Shown here: piece by piece, positions 24,768-34,800 of the stretch
Layout: each line of letters begins with the position of its first letter
Position numbering within the stretch: position 1 is the first letter of the stretch
Virus record (IMG/VR): IMGVR_UViG_3300033149_005152
Location: 34,586-98,585 of that record
Length of the DNA: 64,000 nucleotides
Reading direction: 5' to 3' (one strand)
Origin: a virus
Notes under the pieces: model-generated
Databases searched by the model: none
Told to the model about the DNA's origin: nothing
Seen by the model: the letters and a program-made list of their open reading frames with translations, nothing else
Made by a program: the position numbers and the translations under genes

Positions 24768-24800
24768 AACATCTTCCCCTAATTCAATTTAGTTGTTTAT

Positions 24801-25091
24801 TTAATCAATTACACCACCAATAACATATTCATCGGGTGCAGAATATAAACAACTTGCCGCACTAACCTCTGCAATCTCTCTTAGTTCCTCTGCGCATGTA
24901 TCCATAATGTACTCATGCGCAAACCAAGGAGTCTTCATTCTCTCCGCTTGTTCAAATGCTTTATCTATTTTGTCTTGCAATTCCTCATCAAACATTAAAA
25001 ATCCCTCAACTATATCCTGTAATAACCTGTTTAAGAAAATTTTAACAGCCTTCTCTTTTTGTTTTTCTGTTAATTCACTATAACTTTTCAT
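24801..25091 (-). CDS. Conserved phage-type helical protein
   Basis: 96 residues from ATG 25091 (GGAGGG, 6 bases upstream; a longer form from 25112 is unlikely). Starts MKSYSELTEKQKEKAVKIFLNRLLQDIVEG and continues DEELQDKIDKAFEQAERMKTPWFAHEYI, a pattern I recall in small phage proteins. Acidic, helical. No function assigned. Confidence 0.6.
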   Translation of the reverse strand: MKSYSELTEKQKEKAVKIFLNRLLQDIVEGFLMFDEELQDKIDKAFEQAERMKTPWFAHEYIMDTCAEELREIAEVSAASCLYSAPDEYVIGGVID

Positions 25092-25125
25092 CTTAAACCC
25101 TCCAATAATCATTTAGTTGTTTTTG

Positions 25126-25260
25126 TCAGGCAAGAATATATCTGTAAAAACATTTGTCATATATCCTTGCTATCTTCCATGCTGTTTTTAACTTTAACCC
25201 ACAATCACGCAATCTACAAAATACATGTTGTGGGTTAAAATAATGTCTTATTGTATCCAT
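25126..25260 (-). CDS. Small basic phage-type protein (44 aa)
   Basis: ATG 25260 gives MDTIRHYFNPQHVFCRLRDCGLKLKTAWKIARIYDK..., matching a short phage-protein pattern NPLHVYCRL-D-GL...A-IYE. An 11-bp inverted repeat TTAACCCACAA/TTGTGGGTTAA (25194-25204 and 25228-25238) lies inside the coding sequence. Function unknown. Confidence 0.55.
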   Translation of the reverse strand: MDTIRHYFNPQHVFCRLRDCGLKLKTAWKIARIYDKCFYRYILA

Positions 25261-25288
25261 GACATTCCCTTAATTCTTAATTGTTTAA

Positions 25289-26284
25289 TTATGCTGACCA
25301 AATAGCCGACAACTTTCGGATTAACCAATTTCGTTTTTCTGCTTTCTTATTAACTCTACGATTCCCGTTATTAACCTTATTGTTAACCTTATTATCATTA
25401 TAAGGTTTAGTTGTCCGGTTATTTTTGTTACATCCTTCATGTGCCGCATAATATCTTCCCTTATACCTCCATAATTTTCCAGTTCCTTTCTTGACAATAC
25501 CGCCACAATAAACGCAGTTCGTATCATATTTCGTAGTCCATTTTCCACCATTACCGTTAACTTTTGCAGTACTATTTTTTGCAGTTTCCTTTACCGGCTT
25601 GTTTTTACTTCCCACAGGACGACCCCGTTTTTTTACAGTTTCCCTTATTTCTGGTTTACTTTTCCTATTTTTACTTCCTACGGGACGACCCCGCTTTTTT
25701 ACAATTTCCTTTACTTCCGGCTTGCTCTTAGGCTTCCTGTCAACCGGTTTAAACCGTGAATAGTTATTGGCAAGACATTCAGCACATACTTTATGCTTAC
25801 CCTTAAACCGGCCTAAATTACAAGTTTCAAGTTTTTCGCAAGTTTTTACCTTTGCGACTTTAGCCGTCTTTTTTACTTTCTTACTCATAATTCTAACTCC
25901 CTTCTTTTCTTTGCGGTTAATTTTTTCAACCTTACTCTCAACTGTATGAACAGGTGAAAGTTCGGCAACATCATTGACTTTTGCTTTTGCCTTGACCTTC
26001 CTTTTTACCCCTTCCCTTTTAATAAGTTTAGGCTTTTCAACAATCCGCAAAGTATTATTTCGCATAATGACCTTGCTTTCTATTTTATCGTCCTCATAAA
26101 CCTTAAAATAATACTTCCCGTCTTTTGAGAGTTTAAACCCTTCTCTCAATTTAAAATTATCTTCATTGCCAGGTATGCCATATTTTATCAAAGGTTGACT
26201 ATACTTACAATTGGAACACTCATTTATTAATGATTTGCAAACAGCGCACTTATTATCTTTTAACACAATAGTTTCCTTTTTCAT
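25289..26284 (-). CDS. Zinc-finger protein with two AT-hooks
   Basis: 331 residues from ATG 26284 (AAGGAAGG upstream). N-terminal CAVC...CSNC pair, a linker rich in Lys, a second cysteine cluster CEKLETC...CAEC, two near-identical AT-hooks KKRGRPVGSKN (duplicated cassette), then CVYCGG...H-x-x-C and an Arg/Lys tail. Clearly a DNA-binding, probably chromatin-organising or transcription-related protein. Base composition is less AT-rich than the neighbours. First gene after the long non-coding region, so likely expressed early. Confidence 0.72.
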   Translation of the reverse strand: MKKETIVLKDNKCAVCKSLINECSNCKYSQPLIKYGIPGNEDNFKLREGFKLSKDGKYYFKVYEDDKIESKVIMRNNTLRIVEKPKLIKREGVKRKVKAKAKVNDVAELSPVHTVESKVEKINRKEKKGVRIMSKKVKKTAKVAKVKTCEKLETCNLGRFKGKHKVCAECLANNYSRFKPVDRKPKSKPEVKEIVKKRGRPVGSKNRKSKPEIRETVKKRGRPVGSKNKPVKETAKNSTAKVNGNGGKWTTKYDTNCVYCGGIVKKGTGKLWRYKGRYYAAHEGCNKNNRTTKPYNDNKVNNKVNNGNRRVNKKAEKRNWLIRKLSAIWSA

Positions 26285-26324
26285 TTTTTCCTTCCTTTCA
26301 TCAACGAGACACAATCCCATGTTA

Positions 26325-26341
26325 TGCTTTACATCAAAGCA
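26325..26341 (-). other. 6-bp perfect hairpin in the leader of the AT-hook gene
   Basis: TGCTTT and AAAGCA pair around a 5-base loop, about 40 bases before the ATG. Probably part of the structured leader. Confidence 0.4.
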
Positions 26342-26358
26342 CCTCTCTCATACCTATG

Positions 26359-26410
26359 CACGGTTGAAAGTATCGCACCGTTAAGCCATTTGCTTTCCTA
26401 ACCGGATACC
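26359..26410 (-). other. Structured leader segment with mutually exclusive stems
   Basis: In the minus-strand RNA, GUAUC pairs with GAUAC enclosing an inner stem (CGGUUA...UAACGG with one mismatch and AAGC/GCUU); alternatively ACGGU pairs with ACCGU further down, which would break the first fold. The segment is GC-richer than its surroundings. Not recognised as a known riboswitch. Confidence 0.35.
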
Positions 26411-26472
26411 AAGAGCAAGGGATAATAGCTCATGACCCCCTATTATATAATAAGGTGTAGCGGCAATATATC

Positions 26473-26605
26473 TTGTCCACAAAACTATTGAAAAACATAC
26501 AGAAATACCTATAGAGAAAAAAAATAAAAAAAATCAAAAAATAATTAATTAAGTGGACAAAAAGTGGACAAAGTTGTGAAATAAATTAATTGATTTATTG
26601 GACAA
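26473..26605. repeat. GTGGACAA iteron-like repeats in AT-rich DNA
   Basis: GTGGACAA at 26553-26560 and 26564-26571 (11 bases apart, one helical turn), TTGGACAA at 26598-26605, and an inverted copy TTGTCCAC at 26473-26480, all in a very AT-rich block. The layout resembles an iteron/AT-rich replication origin or a cluster of operators. Confidence 0.45.
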
Positions 26606-26630
26606 AAAAAGAAAAGTTATTTAAGGTAAG

Positions 26631-26658
26631 AAGGGGAAATAATTCAATATTTCCCCTT
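26631..26658 (-). terminator. 11-bp hairpin at the end of the tail operon
   Basis: AAGGGGAAATA and TATTTCCCCTT pair perfectly around a 6-base loop, 10 bases past the stop of the last fibre gene. On the minus strand the next bases are not a clean T-run (CTTACCTTAAATAAC), with TTTTCTTTTTTT about 20 bases later, so it may be weak or bidirectional. Confidence 0.6.
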
Positions 26659-26668
26659 GTTGATTTGA

Positions 26669-28714
26669 TTAAATGAACCAAGATATTCTATTCGGAACTA
26701 TCAAAACATTTAATGCACCAGTAGAAGTGAATGTAATAGCAATTTCTCCACTAATAGCTCGTATACCGGCTATTCTATTAGCAGTCAAAGCGGAAGCAAT
26801 ATCAATATCTCCACTAATAGCCCACACACCGGCTATCTTATTAGCAGTTAAAGCAGAAACAATATCAATATCTCCCGTTAATTTTTGCGAAAGTTTTAAT
26901 TTATCCGCAGTTAAAGAAGAAGTTATAGCAATATTACCTATCATTTCTTTTAAAATCTTTATTTCAGTAGCATTTAAAGAAGAAGTTATATCAATACTAC
27001 CTGTCATTGCTTTTGAAAGTTTTATTTTAGATGCAAGTAAATCAGACTCTATTTCTATAATACCATCCATTTTTTTTGAAAGTTTTATAACAGGAGCAGT
27101 CAAGGCAGATGTTATATTAATATCTCCGCCTAAGCACCATAAACCAGCCAAATTTGCTTCCGAACTAGATTTTATTATTACACTACCGTCTAATTTTTGC
27201 GAAAGTTTTAATTTATCAGCAGTTAAAGTAGATTCTATCCCCATATTTCCCGTTACTTTTCTTAATGCCTTCATTCCAGTTGCAGATAATGCTAATGTAA
27301 TATCTGATGAACCAGTCATTAAAATAGGAGCTGTACAAATAACAGACAAATAAGGATCATTATCAGTACCTTCATAATCACTTGCACGACACGACATCAC
27401 ATTTACATCTGTAGAACCCCATCCAGGATTATCATCACTCAAATCCGCAGCACACCTAATACCATGACGTGTATTACCAGTAGTACTGATGCTATTCTTC
27501 CCCGCTGTGTTGAGTGTTATTTCGTTATAACCATCTGTAACGAAATCGCCATATGCTATGCTCCCAAAGTCTGTTGTACCGAGAGAGTCGAAGTCCCCAT
27601 CTACTAAGTCGTCATCGCTTGCTGGGTTTGACGAAACAATATGCGCCTTACCTTCATCTTCTGTGAAGGATTCTAAAGATTTATAAGTACCCCGCAAATG
27701 CCAGGATGCAGCAGTTACTACCCCAGACAAAGAAGATGTATCTACTACGAGAATTCCACGATACAAGTCGCTCCAATAATTGGTGTGGTTATATTTTCCT
27801 ACCGCCCGCCACATATACATAGCAGTATCAGTGTCATTATTAACATTACCAGACGCACTACGTATTGCAGACCAAGTAAGATCAGTAGACCCCTGTCCCA
27901 CTTCCCCATCAACCGTTGTGCCTGGAACAGGATAAAAATCAGTATCACAATAAACAGGAAATACAACATCATCAAAAAAAACAGCAGGAATATATTTTGT
28001 TATAATAAGTTTTCCTTTTTTTAATTTTGCTGTAGTCCGAACAAAAGCACTTTTTCGCTCAATAGGGTTACTATCCCATATTCTTGCTTTTCCTAAAATA
28101 ATTTCTCTTGATAAACTATCTTTTTTCAAAATTGTTAATTTATCAGTTAATATAGTACCAGCTTCAGAAATAGAAATACTAGATGTCCATTCTCCTTGAA
28201 AATTAACTTCAAAAGAAAAAGAAACATCCTTTACCGGAGCCTTATTAATTCTAATTAATTTTCTTAATCTCGGTGGATTTCCATGATGAGAATTTAAAAC
28301 GTAATCAACACCACTTCCAAAAGCATCTTTAAATATCACTTTATCTTGTTCTATAATACCACTTACTCTATTAATATCAACTGGCTTAACATCTAATGCA
28401 AATTCAGGCTCGTTTATGATAGTTTTAGAAGATGCTCTAAGTCTTTCTTTATCAGGAGGAGATATTTTAAATTTACTGTTTGCAGAAAATTGTAAAACTT
28501 CATCTGAATTTTTTGGAAAAACACAAGAAAAAACAGACTTATCCATCTGCCATATTCCAGATTTTTCCTCAACACGCATATCTATATCTCGCCAGTCAGA
28601 TTCTAAATCTGCAAGATAATGAATTTGTTTAATATGAAATTCGGTAGTTAATCCTGGAGAAGTTCTTTTAAAAGTTTTACTATTCCAATTTCTTTTACTT
28701 ATAATTTCTGCCAT
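26669..28714 (-). CDS. Tail-fibre-like protein with C-terminal 22-residue repeats
   Basis: 681 residues from ATG 28714 (AAGGTGG; a GTG at 28723 lacks a site). Residues 1-260 are beta-rich with stretches like DYVLNSHHGNPPRLRKLI; a middle domain (about 280-470) rich in DLTWSAIRSASG and GDFDSLGTTDFGSIAYGDF resembles propeptide-like/DNRLRE-type beta modules; the end has about eight units of the form MTGSIDITSSLNATEIKILK. Last gene of the tail operon, followed by a terminator-like hairpin. Likely a virion fibre or decoration. Confidence 0.7.
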   Translation of the reverse strand: MAEIISKRNWNSKTFKRTSPGLTTEFHIKQIHYLADLESDWRDIDMRVEEKSGIWQMDKSVFSCVFPKNSDEVLQFSANSKFKISPPDKERLRASSKTIINEPEFALDVKPVDINRVSGIIEQDKVIFKDAFGSGVDYVLNSHHGNPPRLRKLIRINKAPVKDVSFSFEVNFQGEWTSSISISEAGTILTDKLTILKKDSLSREIILGKARIWDSNPIERKSAFVRTTAKLKKGKLIITKYIPAVFFDDVVFPVYCDTDFYPVPGTTVDGEVGQGSTDLTWSAIRSASGNVNNDTDTAMYMWRAVGKYNHTNYWSDLYRGILVVDTSSLSGVVTAASWHLRGTYKSLESFTEDEGKAHIVSSNPASDDDLVDGDFDSLGTTDFGSIAYGDFVTDGYNEITLNTAGKNSISTTGNTRHGIRCAADLSDDNPGWGSTDVNVMSCRASDYEGTDNDPYLSVICTAPILMTGSSDITLALSATGMKALRKVTGNMGIESTLTADKLKLSQKLDGSVIIKSSSEANLAGLWCLGGDINITSALTAPVIKLSKKMDGIIEIESDLLASKIKLSKAMTGSIDITSSLNATEIKILKEMIGNIAITSSLTADKLKLSQKLTGDIDIVSALTANKIAGVWAISGDIDIASALTANRIAGIRAISGEIAITFTSTGALNVLIVPNRISWFI

Positions 28715-28724
28715 TAAATCCACC

Positions 28725-30023
28725 TTATTTATAAAATGTCATTAAAACTGTTAATCCGTAAGGAGCTACATCAGTCACAGCATCTATATCTACATAAATT
28801 ATATCTCCTGTTAACACATCATCATTATTGGTATCTATCGTACAAGTAGAAGAACTATAAACATCAACAGCTAATTGAATTTTAGAAGTTAACATATCAA
28901 CATCAACACCGTTCCTCCTGCGTCTTAATTGAATATCGGTCGTATTTCCAGTTGTACCAGGTGTATGAACTATTGCTAAAACTTCTATCAAGTTTAATCC
29001 GTTTAAATCTGATGGAATACCCACAGGAATTGTTCCATCTCCCACGGTCACGTAATCATTTGATTTAAATGGAGCAAACGAAACACTTCTTTTTCTTGAG
29101 TTAGGATAAACCCTTCTATCCGAAATATTGGAGCTTTCCATGTAATCTTCATTTGCTGCTATATATACATTCGCAAGAGGAGCACATAAATTCGGAGTAT
29201 TAGGAACAACGGGATCTGCTGCCGGTGTACCTTTTGAAACAACAATTGTTCCATTTTTAGTTAAATAAACCAAATCATATCTTGGATGTGTAGCATCAGC
29301 AGTTTCTATTTCTATACTAGCAAAACATGTAGATTTAGATACAGTTAAAATAACAGCATACGCATCAACATAAGCAATATTACAATTTTCGTAATCTTCA
29401 TTTTGTACAGTATTTTCAGTTGCCGTTTCCGCAGTTACAGTTAAATACATGGACTCTATAGTATATGCTTGTGATCCGGCAGAGGGTGAACCAGTTACAG
29501 TGATCGTAGTATCCGTATTTGCAGTAATAGGATACCTTGTGCCATCCACGTTTAATACCCAGTTAGTTTTCCACTGGTCAGTAGTCCATGCCCTATTAGA
29601 ATCCGTCAAAACACTTCCGGAAACTGTACCAGTACCAGAAGCATGAATAGTATATGCCTGTGATCCGGCAGAAGGTGAACCAGTTACAGTAATAGTAGTT
29701 GCATCATTATCTATAATATTATATTCAACACTATCAATTAAAATATTAAACCCAATCCACTGATCAGGAATCCAAGACTTTGAAGTATCAGTTAATACGC
29801 TTGCAGAAACAGTTCCAGTTCCAGTATCAGAAGCAGATTCCACTATTTTAAATCCAGCAATAATTAATTCAGGCCCATGAACATATCGAAATATATTTTT
29901 TGGATCATAATTATTTATATCTGTTTCTAAAGCAAGAATATCAGCAGTATTTGTTGCAATATTAGCCGCATTTATAGCTACATTTGCGGTATTTGTATCT
30001 ATATCTTCTCTAAGAGTTCCCAT
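28725..30023 (-). CDS. Tail fibre-like protein with internal duplication
   Basis: 432 residues. Coiled-coil N-terminus of 11-residue rhythm (NTANVAINAANIATNTADILALE) as in trimeric fibres. Two copies of a 60-residue module follow: GTGTVSASVLTDTSKSW...TTITVTGSPSAGSQAYTI and GTGTVSGSVLTDSNRAW...TTITVTGSPSAGSQAYTI. The C-terminal part is a beta-sandwich-like region. The start overlaps the upstream stop as TAAATG. Confidence 0.72.
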   Translation of the reverse strand: MGTLREDIDTNTANVAINAANIATNTADILALETDINNYDPKNIFRYVHGPELIIAGFKIVESASDTGTGTVSASVLTDTSKSWIPDQWIGFNILIDSVEYNIIDNDATTITVTGSPSAGSQAYTIHASGTGTVSGSVLTDSNRAWTTDQWKTNWVLNVDGTRYPITANTDTTITVTGSPSAGSQAYTIESMYLTVTAETATENTVQNEDYENCNIAYVDAYAVILTVSKSTCFASIEIETADATHPRYDLVYLTKNGTIVVSKGTPAADPVVPNTPNLCAPLANVYIAANEDYMESSNISDRRVYPNSRKRSVSFAPFKSNDYVTVGDGTIPVGIPSDLNGLNLIEVLAIVHTPGTTGNTTDIQLRRRRNGVDVDMLTSKIQLAVDVYSSSTCTIDTNNDDVLTGDIIYVDIDAVTDVAPYGLTVLMTFYK

Positions 30024-30245
30024 TTATGATAATTTAGGTGCACCTCCTTCTTTTTCATTATCTTCTTCTTTATTCTCCTTTTCAATTTGTTGTGCAACTT
30101 CTTCCAACAATAAAAGATTAGATTTTAAAGAGATAATATGTTTTTCAATTACATCTTTAGCAGTAATTATTTCTTCTAATCTTTCCCGCATATTAAATAA
30201 TTCATTACTTAAAAGTTGTTTTTTCAAAGCAACCCAATTTTTCAT
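30024..30245 (-). CDS. Small coiled-coil protein in the fibre cluster
   Basis: 73 residues from ATG 30245 (GGGAGG, 5 bases upstream; a longer frame to 30305 lacks a site). One long coiled coil (MKNWVALKKQLLSNELFNMRERLEEIITAKDVIEKHII) and an acidic tail. Possibly a fibre chaperone or tail component (position only). Confidence 0.62.
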   Translation of the reverse strand: MKNWVALKKQLLSNELFNMRERLEEIITAKDVIEKHIISLKSNLLLLEEVAQQIEKENKEEDNEKEGGAPKLS

Positions 30246-30255
30246 ATTTTCCTCC

Positions 30256-31785
30256 CTAATCAATATAAGCAGGATATGCCTGCCAAGCAGCACCATCCCA
30301 AACATGTAAATTAAATGTATTAGCCGCAGTACCCATTATAATATTACTGCCATCACCAACATACAATCCATCATCAGTTGCCATTCCATATGTATCACCA
30401 GCTACAACGAGACCAATAGTATTTGTTGAAGATATGTAAGCACCTTCTCCATCACGGGAATATAAAACAGCCCCCTTTTCAGCGATAGACCTGGAATATA
30501 AACCTACACCATATGTAGTAACAACAGTTACAGCATAATCTCCTGTTGCTCCCCAAAAAGTTCCTGCTTCTCCATCATAAGATCGTCCTCTTATAGCAAC
30601 ACCACTATAACTATAACCAGCAACAGCCGATAAAGTATTACCAGCCGTATAATTTCCAAAAGTAGCTAATGTGTATACTCCACCAAGGGATGAAACACCT
30701 ATTCGAGCTTTTTCATTGCCGTTTGAATCATACCATTTAGCATAATTATCAGCAGCATCAACTTGAAATCTTTTCCCGCTTGCAGCGGTTCTTAAAGTTC
30801 TACCAGTAATTGTACCTGCCGTAATATCATCTGCATTAATATTTCCCCTTATGTCTAAAGTTCCGTCATCAGCATGAAACCAAACAAAATGATTAACTCC
30901 CCCGTCAGAATCTCCAAAACCAGCATCTCCAGGGCGAATATAACTTCCTCTCCAAACCATTGTATTTAAAGCTGTAAAAGATATTAAATTACCATTTCTA
31001 AATCCCCTCACACCAAAACTATTGATATGGTAGCCAGTTCCAGATGGAATATCACCGACTATTAATCCTCCAGTGTCAGTAGTTCCTTGACAATTTAAAG
31101 TTAATTCTTCAAGAGTAGAGACCCATGTTAAATGACTCGCTGTTGTATTTCCAAGAGTTAAATTTCCGTCTAAATCCAAATGAAAAGTTTTTGTGCCATT
31201 TCTCCAACCCATAATTCCATCAAGGGAGGCATTAGAAGAAGATATAATCGAAATACCACTATATGATCCTGGATTATCTTGATCAAATTCAGAAGACATA
31301 AATGCAGCACCAATAGCACGCATAACACCATCCGCCCTTACATAGAATTGAGCAGCATTTATTGAATCAATAGAACTCCCACAATGTAAAAAATGAGTGG
31401 ATGGGTCTGCATCCATATCCGCATCTAAATTTATCCAATTTTTGGAACACCAACTATAAATTAGTTGTGTTCTAATCGCACCACCTCTAATATTTGTTAA
31501 AGATGTAGGAGCAATCCAATCATCGAGAAAAACTGTATCTCCTGCAATAGCTACCTTTTTCGCAGTAATTCCTATATTTTCTTGAGTAATTGCTATTGCA
31601 GCCATAACATTAGCCTCATCTACTTTTAATAAAATTCTATCTTTATTTTGTGTTACCTCATCTTGGATTACTTTTATAGCATTCAGTGCCGCCTGAACAG
31701 AACTGGTTAACTCCATTATTGGAGTATATATCGAAATAGTGGATGGTAAACATAATGGATATGAACTTGAAATACTTGTCGCCAA
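30256..31785 (-). CDS. Tail fibre/tip-associated protein (start uncertain)
   Basis: 509 residues if TTG 31785 is used. The start follows AAGGAGG, but that site better suits an ATG eleven bases earlier in another frame that runs only 43 codons; a run of six T links the two frames. N-terminal coiled coil (ELTSSVQAALNAIKVIQDEV), then beta-helix-like repeats (DGNLTLGNTT, RGNINADDITAGTITGRTLR), typical of prophage-tail fibre regions following J. C-terminal end GAAWQAYPAYID. Confidence 0.75.
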   Translation of the reverse strand: MATSISSSYPLCLPSTISIYTPIMELTSSVQAALNAIKVIQDEVTQNKDRILLKVDEANVMAAIAITQENIGITAKKVAIAGDTVFLDDWIAPTSLTNIRGGAIRTQLIYSWCSKNWINLDADMDADPSTHFLHCGSSIDSINAAQFYVRADGVMRAIGAAFMSSEFDQDNPGSYSGISIISSSNASLDGIMGWRNGTKTFHLDLDGNLTLGNTTASHLTWVSTLEELTLNCQGTTDTGGLIVGDIPSGTGYHINSFGVRGFRNGNLISFTALNTMVWRGSYIRPGDAGFGDSDGGVNHFVWFHADDGTLDIRGNINADDITAGTITGRTLRTAASGKRFQVDAADNYAKWYDSNGNEKARIGVSSLGGVYTLATFGNYTAGNTLSAVAGYSYSGVAIRGRSYDGEAGTFWGATGDYAVTVVTTYGVGLYSRSIAEKGAVLYSRDGEGAYISSTNTIGLVVAGDTYGMATDDGLYVGDGSNIIMGTAANTFNLHVWDGAAWQAYPAYID

Positions 31786-31838
31786 AAAACATTCTACCTC
31801 CTTTTATCCTTCTTTTTCTTATATTTTAAATAAGCTTC

Positions 31839-34800
31839 TTATTCTAACCAAAATTCAGGAAATTCTATAACTGATCGCATAAATCCTGCTTCGTTTCGTA
31901 CTACAACCAAGTCATCTTGTGCCCAAGCATCCGCACTTTCATTTGTATTTATTTGTCTTGATGCAGCATCAATAGAAATAATTCTCCGATTATCATTTCT
32001 CGTTTTATTAAACAAAATATACCCTGGCATAATTACGCCAGTAGTTCCACTAAATGATGCAACATAAGTAACATAAGTAGAAGCTACAGTGTCTAATTTA
32101 CTTTTAAATAGATCAAGACCAGCAGACTTTTTATAAGCCATCATACCTAAATAATAAAAATGATTTGTAAAGGCCAAATTTGTATTTGACTCATAATACC
32201 GCATATGGGAAGGAACCGTAAAATAATTATCATATAAAGTTACGCCATAATGAATAGGCGTACCGGCGGCCCAACTTCTTGCATCAGTTCCTTCTTGACC
32301 TCTGTCACATATTACAAAGTCGAACTTACCATCACCAGCATCGTCCAAACCTTTATAATGTACAACTTCAAAATGATCAGCATCGGCAATCACAAAATTG
32401 GGTCTCACCGGAAACACTCCCCAGCCGACACCTCCACCAGGAGTTGCACTTGTACAAGAAGTATAAAGCCTATTTGCTTGAATAACACTAGTCGAAGAAT
32501 TAACTGACGTAAAATAAAATTCTTCTATATCTAATATTTGTGGTCTTGAATTAACACCAGTTGTATCTGCCTTGATTACCCATGCAGGTCTACCAACTTG
32601 CATCCAGGGTTTAACACTTTCTACATGTATATCTACATTTGTACCCGCAGCAAAGGAAGTTGTTACCATTGTATATTTAGAAAATCCCAACTCCTCAAAA
32701 GTACCAAAATCAGCCTGATCTTGAGCAGTAAAAAATTCTGCTCTTATCATAGTAGAATCTGAAGTTACAGAATCTGTTAATTTACCAATTATTTGATGAT
32801 CAACAAGCCTACCAAGCACCAAAAACCCGTCAATAACATATAAAGGATTTTCTAAATAATCCCAGCGCATTTTTATATTACTTACTTCATCACCTACAAT
32901 AATTCCTCTTACTTCAAAATTCTGAACTCTCACTCCTAATGAATGAGGCAACGGAAATTCGATATAATCCCAATCTAAACCACCATCTGAAGCTGTAGGA
33001 TCATAAGTAAATTGATGTTGAGGAAATATTGTTTCCGCTACACAAGCCACAACGTGCCTTTCGCCCATATTCACAATTTTTGTAAAATGGGTAGATTTCC
33101 ACACGCTCGATGCTCTTTGTGCAGCACTCAAAGCAACACCATCAGCATCGAAAGCTTCTCCTACAGGAATAAATTCCAAATGAAAATTGTTAAAATCAGA
33201 AGTATCAGTTCCACCAATTTTAGGAGAATAATTAAAATCCCTATTAGTAATATCCATACCTACAATCCAATAACCCTTTATAAAAGGATAATCAGCATTA
33301 GGTACCCAATCACCATCTACCTGACTCCATCCTATAGGATCCCATTTTAATCTTACGTGATAATTATTTGATCCTCTATGAGGGATATAACCGCCACCTG
33401 AATATTTAATGGTAATATAAACACCGCTTAAAATTTGATGAGTAAAATTAGAGGACATAGTAATTGTTCCTGTTAATCTATCAAAAGAAGCAATATCTAT
33501 TTCCTCCCCAGCAGCATCACCATCAACTATCGCAACCGTCCAACTAGTATCAAATTGATCATCTGCATATCGCTCTATTAAATCAGAACAAACAACTGTA
33601 GAACCATCTGCAGCCCCATTTTCAGTAGTAGTATAATAATATCCGTAATCAGTATCAACACCAAAATTAGCAGGAGCAGAAATAACGTAAATAATATCAA
33701 TAGTTTTTTGAGGAGGATATAAAGATTTTTTACCATGATTATTTACGGCATAAACTCTAACATAATAAGTATTTCCAAAAACAACATTACCATAAAAAAT
33801 ATTAATTCCATCTATACTTGGTTGAAGATCAATCCAGGTTTCCCCATCGGTTGAAACTTGAATCAAAGAATGATCATAATATGTATACCATAAAGGAGGA
33901 TTAAAGGAAATATAGAACCCGCTTAAATCTTCTGCAAGAGTTAAAGTTAAATCTGTAACATCAGGAACAACATACGGATCAGGAGCAGAAGTATATCTGC
34001 CAGTTGGTAATACTATTCCAGTATCCGCATAAAGACTTTCATTATATTCAATAGCTTCTATATCAACATTATCATCTACACCTCTAGAAATACTCATACA
34101 TCTAAAAGGTTTAGTGGCAACAGTAGAATATCCAACAGAATAAATAGAATAACGATCAGGAGCACTATCAAAGGCAGATTCAACAGAAATTTGCACAGTA
34201 GTTTCAGCACTGTTTGAAATCTCTTTTGTTGTTACAGAACCATCAGCCTCTCTTACAACAACCTCATATTTAAAAGTCCAGGTTAAAACATCTGGATCAC
34301 CATTATCCCATCCACCAGTAAAATTAGCTTGAGTACTTCCTGTTAATGAGGTAATTGTAGCATAAGTATCAGCACCACCTGAAGTTGATTTTAAAACCCT
34401 ATTAATATCATCTGAAGTAAATGTAAAATCATCATCAACTAAAGCAGAAGAACTTATAGAATTAGCAGTCCCACCTCTAATTTCAATACCCCTATCGGTT
34501 GTTAATAAAGAAGTAGTAGCATCTAATAGTCTTCCACCTTCTCCCCACTCAGGAACATCATGCTGAAAATAAAATAGATCACCAGGTAACATATGAACTG
34601 AATCTATACCAGCAGAAAACCTAATAACTTTTAAAATATATTTTGAGAAATACAGATAATAATACGCTTCCCTAAGAGCCTGCGAAGATCGAGTAACCCC
34701 AATCAAAGTTATTGGCTTCTTTAACAGAGAATCACCAGCATCAAAAGCATCTTGATCTTCTACACTTAATACGTCCCTATCAAATTTTCTATCTCTATTC

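Larger units (their letters stand above)
26285..26668. other. 384-bp non-coding region: terminator, iterons and structured leader
   Basis: No credible gene. From the right: a hairpin at 26631-26658; very AT-rich DNA (26480-26620) with four TGGACAA-type repeats; a hairpin ATAATAG/CTATTAT at 26422-26446 overlapping a TATAAT at 26442-26447; then GC-richer sequence 26330-26420 that can fold into alternative hairpins and would form the 5' leader of the AT-hook gene. It separates the tail operon from the small-gene cluster. Confidence 0.7.

Noticed and set aside
25194-25238. 11-bp inverted repeat as a terminator
   Set aside because: It lies inside a small coding sequence with a 23-base spacer and no T-run, so it is listed only as a feature of that gene.
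26673-27353. 226-codon plus-strand ORF
   Set aside because: Lies opposite the repeat ladder of the fibre gene; its repetitive protein mirrors those repeats and it has no ribosome site or neighbours on that strand.
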